NCBI GenBank assembly: GCA_027600665.1 | Contig: JADGJL010000823.1 | Location: forward strand, 1 to 11,382 | Source: Irineochytrium annulatum | Lineage: Eukaryota > Chytridiomycota > Chytridiomycetes > Chytridiales > Chytridiaceae | Length of the DNA stretch: 11,382 nt | Reading direction: 5' to 3' | In this document: positions 1-8,227 of the stretch, in pieces | How positions within the stretch are numbered: position 1 is the first letter of the stretch | How the letters are laid out: the number at the start of each line of letters is the position of its first letter | The notes under the pieces: model-generated | Told to the model about the DNA's origin: nothing | Databases searched by the model: none | Seen by the model: the letters and a program-made list of their open reading frames with translations, nothing else | Translations under genes and position numbers: made by a program

Positions 1-422
1 TCGTTTGCTCAAGAATTGAACTTGAGATGTGCAACTGAAAATCAATTATTGATTGTGCGCATTCCTCCGCCTGATTGAGCGTTCTGAGGTCAAACGAGAT
101 GATTGGTGTGGAGTTTGACATGCGCCCAATATTTTGACTGATCCTATGCTATGCGCCTCATTTCGAAAATGAGACGTGGCATTATATAGTACACTTGTAG
201 AGTACTATTGGTTCATGAAATGTCATAATAGACAGCATCCGTAGTCCAGTCCAATCACTGAATAGAACGTGGGATCGACCCAACTTTGGATCTCACGTAT
301 ACACGTTTACACTGTATCTCACCTCCTTGAGTAATCTTCATAACTTGGCCAATGTCGATAAGGGGTAGCTAGTCCCTTAGTTATTAGCAATCAAGTAGAT
401 CTTCGGAGGATCCGGTGGATTT
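1..422. other. AT-rich intergenic or repeat-derived DNA, no gene
   Basis: There is no open frame of useful length and no recognisable domain on either strand. The base composition matches the retrotransposon region to the right, not the GC-rich genes further on, so this is probably more decayed repeat DNA. The only local structure I could see is a 10-bp inverted repeat (267-276 with 289-298). Confidence 0.5.
267..298. repeat. 10-bp inverted repeat (potential hairpin)
   Basis: Arms at 267-276 and 289-298 pair over 10 bp with one G-T wobble around a 12-nt loop. It is not followed by a T-run and has no gene next to it, so no function can be assigned. It could be chance or a relic of a repeat element. 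Confidence 0.35.
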
Positions 423-680
423 CACCAACTGTATAGGCGGGTTCTTTACTCGCGTCAAACGCTCGCTGAGTCTCCCTACTTTCCCTATACTGAAGGATTT
501 TCGACTCTATTCCACCAAAAACGCATTGGTGTTGCTCTTTCCCAAGGAACGAGCGTGATTCCTATCGGATGGGAACATTTGGAACTTTAGTGCCGCATCA
601 CCCCTTAGTGATTATGGCGTATCGAAACTATATGTATACCAACATATACGTGATACTGCGTTCCGCCTGACAATTCTACC
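423..680. repeat. Diverged direct repeat, copy 1 (possible old LTR)
   Basis: This segment aligns by eye with 2466-2712 in the same orientation. Identity is about 78% over the best-matching 72 bp and lower elsewhere, with small indels. The left edge is sharp: the first 15 bases (423-437) are identical to 2466-2480, and the sequences to the left of both copies do not obviously match. The right edge is vague and weak similarity may run to about 735. It lies just beyond the 3' end of the copia pol remnant, where a 3' LTR would be expected, but I could not confirm TG...CA termini or a target-site duplication. It could also be an unrelated dispersed repeat. Confidence 0.6.
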
Positions 681-949
681 ACTCTTAGATATTCATAAAC
701 CATGTAAAGGGGCATGACTCAAATCTTTACATGTTGCAAGGCCACCTCTGATGCGACTTCGGAAAGTTAGCATAGTCCATCTGCTATCTTTGCATTATAG
801 CATAGTCAGAGGCAATTTAAATTATGGTGGTGAACCTACCAGTTATGGTCGTAAGATGGAAGAACGATATGTACGCGTATTATCCACAATCGAACGAGTT
901 CCTTTCAAGTCTGCTAAAGAGCGGACCCCAAGTAATTGTCTATGTTTGA
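681..949. other. AT-rich spacer between repeat copy 1 and the pol remnant
   Basis: No supported gene. If the copia remnant and the repeats are one element, this is the stretch between the end of RNase H and the 3' LTR and would hold the polypurine tract. I could not identify a convincing one. A 75-codon open frame at 751-978 has no recognisable motif and looks like chance. Confidence 0.4.
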
Positions 950-1285
950 TTAACAATCCCGCTGGCAGTGTCTTGTAAATGTATCAGCTATCATGTCTTC
1001 CGTCATGCAATATTCTAGATGCACGATTTTCTCATCAATATTTTGCCTGATGAATGCACTTTTTATCTTGAAGTGCTTCACACGTTGATGGTGAATCGGG
1101 TTTAACGCTAATGCAATTGTTGACTGGTTATTTTGAAAGATATTAAATGGCAACCTGAGTGACAAGCCAGTCTCTTTCAATAGGTGCTTAAACCATATAA
1201 CTGCCTTGATTGGTTTGGTTAAGGCGTATGTTTCAGCTTCCTTTGATGACAAAGCAATTGTGCTTTGTTTCTTGCTACCATAGGC
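950..1285 (-). pseudogene. Copia RNase H domain, broken
   Basis: The minus-strand frame shows the KKQST.ALSS.EAE signature, then an NNQSTIAL-like segment and a final TEDMIADTFT-like segment before a stop at 950-952. Active copia RNases H usually have D-N-Q-S at the second site. Here the first residue is N (codon at about 1130-1132), which removes a normally conserved aspartate. Just upstream, at about 1283, a TGA sits where the family usually has a tryptophan (SW.SKKQ). The preceding connection segment (about 1310-1365) is in a different frame. These are signs of decay rather than a living gene. Confidence 0.85.
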
Positions 1286-1538
1286 TCACACACCACTGCT
1301 ACACAGAAAAAGCCCAGCCTGAACGTGACTTTCTGTCGTGCTCGTCTCCATAGTTTGCATCCGCAGAAACCGGAAATTGCTTAGGAGTTGGTTCATTGTA
1401 GAATAGAACTTGTTCCACTGACAAATCGTTGGAATATAGAGTTCCATAGTCATACGTGCTGCGTAGATATTGCAGTATTCAACTAAGGCTTTCATAACAT
1501 TTTGAGTACCTTTACCAGCTTGAATTGTGCGAGATAAT

Positions 1539-2120
1539 TTACCGCGTCACCAACTCGGATCTGGTATGCTGTGCCAAATATGATAGTTTCATCAAGCATG
1601 AAATATGCAAAGACATTTTCTCCTGTGGTAGTATTTCATCATTCTCATCGTGTCGATAAGTGATCGCCATAGGAGTTTCCTTTATTTTTGAAAGTTGACC
1701 CTCACTGGTTTCCCAGTACCCAAAATCTATCAGAATTTGTTTCGCAAACTTATGTTGTTCTATGAAAATGCCATCTTTCACTTTTTCAATGCTGAATGAC
1801 AAGATCCATTGCGCTTCAGAGTCGCGATAGGACACCTCCCATTGGTTGATTAATTCTTCCTTTAATTGCTTTAGCAATTCAGGATCAGAAGCAATAAGGA
1901 CGAAATCGTCAACATAGATAATTAGAATCTGCATTGACCGCATCGCTATGTCAATTTTATAGCATAGACAACTATCAACGGTGTTTTGTTTGTAGCCAAT
2001 TTTCAATGCAGTCTCGACAAAAATTTCATACCACGCTCTTCCAAACTGCTTCAGTTCGTAGAGTGCTTCTCGTAGTTTCCAAATCTTGCGTCTTCCATGT
2101 TTTCCCTATGACTTCGTACC
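1539..2120 (-). pseudogene. Copia reverse transcriptase core (RVT_2), broken
   Basis: One open stretch covers the conserved RT palm. On the minus strand it starts just after an in-frame TAG, runs through the W-K-L-R-E-A-L-Y-E-L-K-Q segment and the RAWYE segment, then reaches YVDD at 1905-1916 and the following D-F-V-L-I-A-S. It continues through the HKFAKQIL-like part to a TRSELVT-like end at 1539. There it hits a stop, and the homologous text resumes in another frame as AVNYLAQF. The catalytic aspartates are intact, but the frame is isolated from the rest of pol, so no active enzyme is expected. It was once part of a retrotransposon polyprotein. Confidence 0.88.
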
Positions 2121-2465
2121 TTTACGTGCTCGATGTCGACGTTCTCTAACAGCATTGCATGTAGATAAGCAGATAAGCGGTCTTAAACATCGAGTTTTCC
2201 TATGGCAAGGTCAAACATTACGCATAGGGTGAATATTAAGCGAAGCGTGAATATTTTCAATACAGCTGATCCAAAGTAATTTATGCCGTATTCCTGTCTA
2301 AATCCGCGCACAACAGAATGGTGCTTTGAAGCGGAGGAGTTTATCCCATTTTGAAACTTTGCAATTAAAAACCCAGTAAGTATTTGTTCACATGTTGACC
2401 TGTTGTAGTCTGCTCTTGCTTCTCTAGTGCGGAGTTTAAATAGTTAGGGCCACGACGTCGCAAGG

Positions 2466-2712
2466 CACCAACTGTATAGGAGTGTCCTTTGCTCGCGTCG
2501 AACAACGTACCCTAATTTCACCATACTTAGGGACTTTGACTCTATTCCACCAGTATTCCAATAATGTTGCTCTTTCCTTAGAAGGGAGCATGATTGCTAA
2601 CGGATGGGAACAGTTGCAACTTGACGCCGCATTACCGTTTAGTGATTACGGCATACCGAACCTTTTTGTATGCAAACATGTACATGATGTTGCGTTCAGC
2701 TTGACATCTCCA
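2466..2712. repeat. Diverged direct repeat, copy 2 (possible old LTR)
   Basis: Partner of 423-680, in the same orientation. Weak similarity may continue to about 2770, which is where the DNA switches from AT-rich to GC-rich. That makes this copy a good candidate for the outer end of the retrotransposon; on the minus-strand element it would be the 5' LTR. An 89-codon open frame (2482-2751, no in-frame ATG at its start) covers it, but differences between the two copies fall on all three codon positions and copy 1 carries a stop in this frame, so it is probably not coding. Confidence 0.6.
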
Positions 2713-2770
2713 AGATTGTGCCTCTGCAAAAGAGCCGTTGAGGATGCCTAACAATGACGTGCAAACCTGA

Positions 2771-3365
2771 GTCCTCCAACTCGCCCGCCCGGTCCTCGGC
2801 CCCCTCTGTGCCGAAATCGATCAGAAGATACTCACCTCCTCGGCTTCCAATTGCTGGTTGCGGCTAGCTGGACACCTTTGCATTGAAACTGTTGCCACTC
2901 GATTGTATTTTGCACACTCAAAAGAATCCCAGCACTCCGCGCTTGCTCGGAACTCAGGCAGCGCATGCGCAATCCGCTCGTTGCTGTGGTGGGATTGTAA
3001 TGCGTAAACTCTGCCCCGCTATCCCTCCGTGGTTGCGTCCACCAGCGCCTGGGACACAAAAGCTCCCTATTTAGATGTCATTTGGATTGCACCTCATATG
3101 CCATCGCGTGTCACGTCCCACTTCCAGCGTTTGGGATAAGTAGGTGGTGCTCGTCACCGGCGGCCAGTATCACGTCGCCGTCCAACGCCCTGTGCCGGCC
3201 GCAGTCCGACAGCCTCACTACCAAGACGAGTGAGTGGTGGGGCATTCCTCTTTGGGAAGACCTCGTGTGGCATATCAATGGGGCTCTGTGACACGATGGA
3301 CTCGGAAGACCGAACGCGAGGCAGCAGCACTCTCGCGCACAAGACCTCATCACCCAGCTCGATCC
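2771..3365. other. GC-rich upstream region of the Stealth gene
   Basis: No gene is supported here. Short open frames exist on both strands, but they overlap each other, lack domains and are expected in GC-rich DNA. This stretch should contain the promoter and 5' UTR of the downstream gene; no clear TATA box was found. Two out-of-frame upstream ATGs (3278 and 3296) share one frame that overlaps the predicted start at 3366 and stays open to 3604. Confidence 0.5.
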
Positions 3366-5318
3366 ATGGCCCGCCGCACGTCGTTACCGCCCGGATCGCC
3401 AGCCAGGGCTTCGCGTGCCAAGAACCGTTCGGTCCGGAAGACAAGTCCGGGCAAGCACACCGGCTCGCAGCACTCGTTCTGGAGGTGGGCCGTTTACCTC
3501 CTCCCTGTCCTTGTCCTCGCACCCGCCGTCCTCCTCTTTCGTGCCGTTGGCGTCACCTCGCCTGCCGCCACGCAGGCGGATCGGCCAGCGAACCTCACCT
3601 CTAGCGACATTGTGCCGCCGCCGGCTGCTGTGCCGACGCCCGATGAACCGATCCAGGCATTGCCGCCGGTGGCCTCGCCTGAGATCAAGGCCGAGCCCAT
3701 GGTTGATCACGCCGAGCAGCCGCCGCAGGAGCAACACCCGGAGCAGCCGGAGGAGCAGAAGCCCCAGGACGCCGACCGTCTCTCCAATATCCACCCGCGC
3801 TTCCAGCCGGACGAGTCCTTGACTTCGCATTCCGAGCTCATGGCGATCGCCATGGGCCCGGACTGGGAGAGCGCCCGCAACATCACATTGGTCTACACCT
3901 GGGCCAATGGGTCCGACACAACGCGCCTACCGCTCCGTCGCGCAGCCCACGCATCCCTTGCGGGCATGTCCTTGGACGACCTCGAGGAACAAGTTACACT
4001 CGACGCGAACCTCCAGCGCGACCGGGACAATGGGGAGCTCAAATGGTCGATCCGGTCGCTCGAGCGGTTCCTGCCGTGGTGGGCCGGCGAGCTGGTGATC
4101 GTGAGTCCGCTTGGCGTCGCTCCGGAGTGGCTAGACCTCGAGGGCGCGAGGGGGAGGAACAGACCTGTGAGGGTCGTGGCGCAGGAAGACATCATGCCGA
4201 AGGATGTGGGACCGACGTGGAATACGAACGCGATTGAGCCGTACCTTGGGCGGACCCCCGGTCTCGGGGATATCTTCGTGCACATGAACGATGATTACTT
4301 TTTTGCTAGCGACTTCTGGCCTTGGGTGAGCTTTTGTTTACCTACTGTTCCGGTACAAGCGTTGTTGGTAACCCCATACATTTTCCAGGATCTTCTCACC
4401 CTCACCGGCCACCCGCTTCTCAACTTCGAGCCCAACCCCCTCCACGGCGGCACGGCCGAGCACGAGGAGATCGTCGCCACGCGCCCGGAGTTAACTTGGT
4501 TCAGCGCCGTTTTCAAGACCAACGGCCTCGTGCAATCGCACCTGCCCGGCGTCCCCTGGCTTCATTACATTCGCCACGCGCCCGTCGTCTACCACAAATC
4601 AGCCCTGGAGGCGCTGTTATCGCACCCGGTCTTCGGCCCCGAGATCGAGGCTACGAGCAGACGGCCGTTTAGGCATGCGTTGGATGTTGTGACGCCATAC
4701 ATGCATCACGCAATCTGCCTGAGCTCCGAATCGACGTACAAGTTCCCTGTTGGGTTTGTAGAGATTGGGAGGAGGGACGAGGATGAAAGCGCGGTGACGG
4801 GGAATTCGGCGTCGAGGTACAGGGTGATTCAGGTCAAGGATGATCTGAACGCGACGGTTGATGAGGTCTTGAACGTGTTATTTAGCGAGGATTTGATGGA
4901 TGATGACCAACAGGGCGAAAAGTTGGGTGAGGGGAAGGTGGCGATGGAGGAGGCGGTGGCGGCCGAAACGAAGTTAGAGGAATCGACGTCGAAGGAAGCG
5001 ACGGAGCAAACGATTGCGGATGCGAAGGAGGAGAAGATTGAGCAGACCACTGCGGAGGATACGACGGCGCAACCGAAGGAGTCGAAACCGATGCCCCTGA
5101 AGCTCTTCGTCCTTAATGACGACTTTGGGGAGGACAATGGCCACAGAGAGTTTATTCATGACGTCCTATCGGCCTACTACGGCGGCGACTGGAAGAGCTC
5201 GTACGAATTTGGATATAACGAGCACGTGGCCACGGAGGAGGTGGAAGCGGCAGATGTGGCGGACGCGGCGGAAACTTCGGAAGTGATGGCGACCCCAGCG
5301 GTGGATGAGGCGAAATAG
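3366..5318 (+). CDS. Stealth-family sugar-phosphate transferase, type II membrane protein
   Basis: The Stealth family, which includes the animal GlcNAc-1-phosphotransferase GNPTAB and bacterial capsule enzymes, moves a sugar-1-phosphate from a nucleotide sugar to a glycan. The first in-frame ATG (3366) gives an R/K-rich tail, then a membrane anchor (residues about 41-58), so the catalytic part should face the Golgi lumen. A Pro/Glu/Gln-rich stalk follows. All four conserved regions are present. CR1 is at about 172-184 (VYTWANGSD). CR2 starts at about 221 (NGELKWSIRS, then WNTNAIE and the NDD at 308-310). CR3 starts at about 371 after splicing (PFRHALD). CR4 starts at about 557 after splicing (FVLNDDFG, ending SSYEF). 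A 63-nt intron at 4326-4388 probably splits CR2; spliced length is 629 residues, unspliced 650. Between CR3 and CR4 lies an acidic, Thr/Ala/Lys-rich insert. No Notch-like or DMAP domains are seen, unlike GNPTAB. The real donor sugar and acceptor cannot be told from sequence. Confidence 0.9.
   Translation: MARRTSLPPGSPARASRAKNRSVRKTSPGKHTGSQHSFWRWAVYLLPVLVLAPAVLLFRAVGVTSPAATQADRPANLTSSDIVPPPAAVPTPDEPIQALPPVASPEIKAEPMVDHAEQPPQEQHPEQPEEQKPQDADRLSNIHPRFQPDESLTSHSELMAIAMGPDWESARNITLVYTWANGSDTTRLPLRRAAHASLAGMSLDDLEEQVTLDANLQRDRDNGELKWSIRSLERFLPWWAGELVIVSPLGVAPEWLDLEGARGRNRPVRVVAQEDIMPKDVGPTWNTNAIEPYLGRTPGLGDIFVHMNDDYFFASDFWPWVSFCLPTVPVQALLVTPYIFQDLLTLTGHPLLNFEPNPLHGGTAEHEEIVATRPELTWFSAVFKTNGLVQSHLPGVPWLHYIRHAPVVYHKSALEALLSHPVFGPEIEATSRRPFRHALDVVTPYMHHAICLSSESTYKFPVGFVEIGRRDEDESAVTGNSASRYRVIQVKDDLNATVDEVLNVLFSEDLMDDDQQGEKLGEGKVAMEEAVAAETKLEESTSKEATEQTIADAKEEKIEQTTAEDTTAQPKESKPMPLKLFVLNDDFGEDNGHREFIHDVLSAYYGGDWKSSYEFGYNEHVATEEVEAADVADAAETSEVMATPAVDEAK
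4326..4388 (+). other. Probable 63-nt phase-0 intron inside the Stealth gene
   Basis: The sequence runs from a GTGAGC donor to a TTTTCCAG acceptor, with GGTAAC as a possible branch site about 20 nt before the acceptor. It is 21 codons long and has no stop, so the frame stays open if it is kept. It is T-rich and loses the G/C third-position bias of the flanks. Removing it joins FWPW directly to DLLTLTG, which matches the usual Stealth CR2 pattern of NDD followed shortly by a P..FFT..G-like segment. The 21 extra residues have no counterpart in the family. Confidence 0.8.
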
Positions 5319-6085
5319 GTCTCGCGAAGTAGAACTGGGCTTAATAGCTAGCCCTTTTGATAAAAGACGGGCAATCGACATTTGCGACGTTGGATGGGAC
5401 CATCCTTGTTATTCTCGGACTTTTGTTGTTTCCTCCCTTGAGCTTTTCCTTGCTTATAAAACCGAATGCCTTTACGTAGGACCTCTTGCATTTATGTGGG
5501 TAAAAAAAAATAAATTTCCTTCACCTGTTCGCTTCTCCGTTTTTGGAGCTGGGAATATTTGTGATGATTGCTAGACGTTGGTTCTTGACTAGTGGCAGGC
5601 GATGGAAAGAACTAGAAAAAAAGCGATCTGCTACTGGCACGACGGAAGGTTGCCATTTCCAACTCTAAACTCGTGTGCCCCAGAAGGACCTAGGCGATTA
5701 GTTCTTTTGATCCATCGAGCTGCCTTGCTCGACACTCCACTCCACGGGCCGCCCAGTGGACCACAAAGGAGACGGTGGACCCGGTGTGCCGCAAGACGCA
5801 TTGCGCCCACACCTTGACTTGGCACGCCACCGCTGACAACTAGGCAACCGTCGCCGCGCCGTCCGCTGCACCGCCGACGCGACCTTGCACTGAACGACTC
5901 CTCGCAGCTTCGTGTGCCGCGTCCGCCACTGTCTCCAACCCAGCCGTCAACCACGCGACCCGAAAAGATTCTCGCCACTTCGCCTCCTTCGCGTTGTTGC
6001 TTACCACTTCCGAGTCTCTCCACCATTGTCCTCCCACACCTCGCGCGACGTCCGCATCCTCTGATCACTCTCAATTTTATCCACC
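5319..6085. other. Intergenic region: Stealth 3' end and propeller-gene promoter/leader
   Basis: No gene is supported. The left part is AT-rich and contains the likely polyadenylation hexamer at 5509-5514. The right part (about 5900-6085) is C/T-rich, which is common in fungal promoters and leaders, and ends in a good start context (CCACC before the ATG at 6086). Pro/Arg-rich open frames in this part extend into the next gene in other frames and look like shadows of GC-rich DNA. Confidence 0.55.
5509..5514 (+). terminator. Putative polyadenylation signal AATAAA
   Basis: A perfect AATAAA follows an A-run, about 190 bp after the Stealth stop codon and in AT-rich sequence. The position suits 3'-end formation of the Stealth transcript. 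Evidence is motif and position only; fungal signals are degenerate. Confidence 0.5.
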
Positions 6086-7450
6086 ATGCTCTCCGCGGCG
6101 ACCACCGGCGCTCCAACGAGCCTCCTTTCGTCCAAATCCGCCACAGCCCCCAACATCCGCACGGATATGCCGCCCTCGCGGTCCCCAGAGTCCTCCCCAG
6201 ACTCGTCCGACCAAGACCCCGCATCGACTCTCAACCCTTCATCCGTCTCCTCCTCGGCGGGCCGCCACGGCTTGGGCGGTGCGGGCCCGTTGTCCTCCTC
6301 CCTGACGCGCCGCTCCTCGTCCTCCCTTCCCCGCCGCCCCGCGTGCCCGCCAGATCCGTCCACGCAGCTCTTTGTCGGCCACCGCGCCCGCGTTTGGTCC
6401 CTCGACCTCCGCACGGGCGAGCCGCACTGGCGCGCCAGGCTGCGGGGCGCCCCAGCGTGTCAGCCCGTGACGATATGCCCGCAGCCGCCGCCCGCGCAGC
6501 AACCCACGACCAGCAGGCACCCGCATCAGGGCCATTCGTCCATGGGAAGGAGGAGGGAGGCCAGCGGCGGGACGGGCGGCGTGTGGGGTCTGCCGGCGCC
6601 GCCCACGCTGTTGGTCACATGTGGTCCGAGCCTGAGGTGCCTGGAGATTGGGAGCGGCGAAATGGTATGGGAGAATCAATTGAGGGGGATGGGGAGGGGT
6701 GAAGTTCGCATGCTCAGGGGTACGGTCCCCCTCAAGCAGGATGACGGGCGCGCCATAGCTAGCGGGGGTAACATGGCGCCGCCGTCGCCCATCACGCCGG
6801 CGTTCTCCCCGGCGCTCGGGCTCGGGCTAGATCATGGCGACGGTCAGCTCGCTGGCCACCAACCAGCTACGCCCGCGAGCGCCGAGCCCGCCGGGTACGG
6901 GTTCGAGTACCCAACGCAGCCGCAGACGATCGACCTCGTCTTTCTGTCCGTCGGGTCTCGCGTGAAGGCCGTCCGCGCGGGTTCGGGCGTGAACGTCTGG
7001 GAGGCCGAGCCCGTGCCCCTGAAGGCTCAGGCGCCGCAGCAGGGCGACGCGCCCAATCAAGAGAATACCCAACAGCAGTTCTCGACGGTCACGAGCCTTC
7101 TCCTCCAGGACGGCGCCCTCTACCTTGGCTACCAGTGCGGCGTCGTGCGCGCCCTCGACGCCCTGACGGGCAAGCTGATTTGGGAGCGTAATCTCTGCAG
7201 CTCGCACGCCGCTAACGGAGGGGTCGGCGCGGGGACGGACGAGTGCGGCGAGACGGACCCGACGGTGCAAGGGGGGCCAAGAAGGGGGAGCACAGTGAGC
7301 AATACTGGGAACCACATCCCGAGCCCGAGCGCGCAGCAAGCGCCGGTGCCGCTAGGGGGTCACGTGTCGCTGGCGACCGTGAGATCGGGAGATGGGGAGC
7401 ACAACAGGAGCGTGGACGGCATTTGGGGCGCGGAGGGCAGCCACTGCTGA
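6086..7450 (+). CDS. PQQ-like beta-propeller repeat protein
   Basis: A single uninterrupted frame of 454 codons starts at ATG 6086 in a strong context (CCACC-ATG). Residues 1-92 are Ser/Pro/Thr-rich and look disordered. Four PQQ-type blades with the L-D-x-x-T-G-x-x-x-W signature or variants follow. They are at about 93-119 (SLDLRTGEPHW), 173-199 (CLEIGSGEMVW), 282-310 (AVRAGSGVNVW) and 335-370 (ALDALTGKLIW). A last segment at 426-454 (VSLATVRSGDG) resembles the C-terminal strand of fungal PQQ-repeat proteins. Long Pro/Gly/Gln-rich loops separate the blades. There is no signal peptide or membrane segment, so it is probably cytosolic or nuclear. Such proteins are usually binding scaffolds; the quinoprotein catalytic residues of true PQQ dehydrogenases are not recognisable. 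Known functions in fungi are unclear. Four or five blades are fewer than the usual seven or eight, so either some blades are too diverged to see or it pairs with another chain. Confidence 0.75.
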   Translation: MLSAATTGAPTSLLSSKSATAPNIRTDMPPSRSPESSPDSSDQDPASTLNPSSVSSSAGRHGLGGAGPLSSSLTRRSSSSLPRRPACPPDPSTQLFVGHRARVWSLDLRTGEPHWRARLRGAPACQPVTICPQPPPAQQPTTSRHPHQGHSSMGRRREASGGTGGVWGLPAPPTLLVTCGPSLRCLEIGSGEMVWENQLRGMGRGEVRMLRGTVPLKQDDGRAIASGGNMAPPSPITPAFSPALGLGLDHGDGQLAGHQPATPASAEPAGYGFEYPTQPQTIDLVFLSVGSRVKAVRAGSGVNVWEAEPVPLKAQAPQQGDAPNQENTQQQFSTVTSLLLQDGALYLGYQCGVVRALDALTGKLIWERNLCSSHAANGGVGAGTDECGETDPTVQGGPRRGSTVSNTGNHIPSPSAQQAPVPLGGHVSLATVRSGDGEHNRSVDGIWGAEGSHC

Positions 7451-7998
7451 TGTTGGCTGAACTCAAGGGATTTTATCGTGTTCAAAAAGTTTGCTTGAGG
7501 GTGGTGATTAGGAAACGAGTCGTTCGGTGTATATCCCTTATTCTGTTATCCCAGTATTCCGTTCCCTTCTTTCACTGTATAATGCTTGCGACCCATCGGG
7601 GGCCCTCCTTTTCTTTCATGGCCTCCCCTCTTTTTGCTCCTTCTGTTTTAGGTGCTGTGTTGTGATGCCGGCGTGAAGGTGTCGTCTTCTGTACACTGTC
7701 GTGCCGTGCGCTTTTACCCTATTATTATTGCCTTTGGAGGATGGTTTCTTTACTTATGTTCACAATGATTCGTTTCCTTGGGGTTTGCCCTTTTGTATGT
7801 TTTTTTTTTCTTCCGTTTAGCGCTTGAATAGCGCTTGCACACCATTTCACTGGTGACGGGACACCTCTTAGGTGTGTATTATTTTAGTTTCTTACGTTAA
7901 ACTTCCCATGTAAGATATGGATGTCTTCTGTGCTTGAGTGTTATGCGCTGTCCACCACTGTCCCTCTTTTCGCGTGTTCCATCTGCACCTTTGTTCCC

Positions 7999-8003
7999 AT
8001 TGG
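7999..8003 (-). promoter_or_regulatory. Inverted CCAAT box
   Basis: ATTGG on the plus strand reads CCAAT on the minus strand, 27 bp before the TATA box. This spacing and orientation are common for HAP/NF-Y sites in eukaryotic promoters. Support is motif and position only. Confidence 0.4.
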
Positions 8004-8029
8004 TTCTTTTTATTCTTCTCACGGCGCAA

Positions 8030-8037
8030 TATATAAA
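8030..8037 (+). promoter_or_regulatory. TATA box (TATATAAA) of the channel gene
   Basis: A strong TATATAAA lies about 199 bp before the channel start codon, in otherwise T-rich and C-rich sequence. Transcription would start about 30 bp downstream or further in a fungus, giving a 5' UTR of roughly 100 to 170 nt. That UTR would include the upstream ATG at 8228. Confidence 0.55.
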
Positions 8038-8227
8038 GAGAATATCTAGAGAGCAAAGATCGACGCACTTCCTTAAACCTGGCAAACAAAGGCCTGCCTC
8101 GCTCTGTGTCAATCCCAATGGTAATCAGCTACCCCATTAGCGGGTACACTCACAGCGAGAGCCAACTTTCAAACCCAAGAGGACGGCACACTTATTAGGG
8201 TCGAGGGGCCAGGGAATCGCGAGTTGT

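Larger units (their letters stand above)
950..2400 (-). mobile_element. Decayed Ty1/copia retrotransposon, 3' half of pol (RT-RNase H)
   Basis: Reading the minus strand from about 2400 down, frames match the copia polyprotein in its normal order. First comes the RT N-terminus at about 2180-2400 (R-F-K-A, then GFRQEYG-like and LDV segments). The RT core follows at 1539-2120, with the ALYELKQ..RAWY segment and the catalytic YVDD at 1905-1916. Next is the connection region with an ADANYGDEHDRKS-like segment at about 1310-1365. Last is RNase H at 950-1285 (KKQSTIALSSKEAE, then a TEDMIADTFT-like end). RT followed by RNase H, with no integrase after it, and a YVDD box are typical of Ty1/copia; Ty3-like elements end with integrase. 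At least two in-frame stops (about 2120 and 1283) and several frame changes show it is dead. Gag, protease and integrase are missing, so the element is 5'-truncated or internally deleted. Confidence 0.9.

Noticed and set aside
267..298. Hairpin as part of a tRNA gene or terminator
   Set aside because: No cloverleaf arms, anticodon stem or T-run can be found around it, and there is no adjacent gene.
2771..3365. Short overlapping open frames upstream of the Stealth gene as real small genes
   Set aside because: They overlap each other on both strands, have no motif and show no shared codon bias.
5454..5461. TATA-like TTATAAAA as promoter of the propeller gene
   Set aside because: It lies more than 600 bp before the start codon and within the likely Stealth 3' UTR, so it is probably chance in AT-rich sequence.
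5914..6702. A 262-codon Pro/Arg-rich open frame on the plus strand overlapping the propeller gene
   Set aside because: It has no domain and is rich in Pro, Arg and Ala as expected for an off-frame reading of GC-rich coding DNA. The frame starting at 6086 has real PQQ blades.
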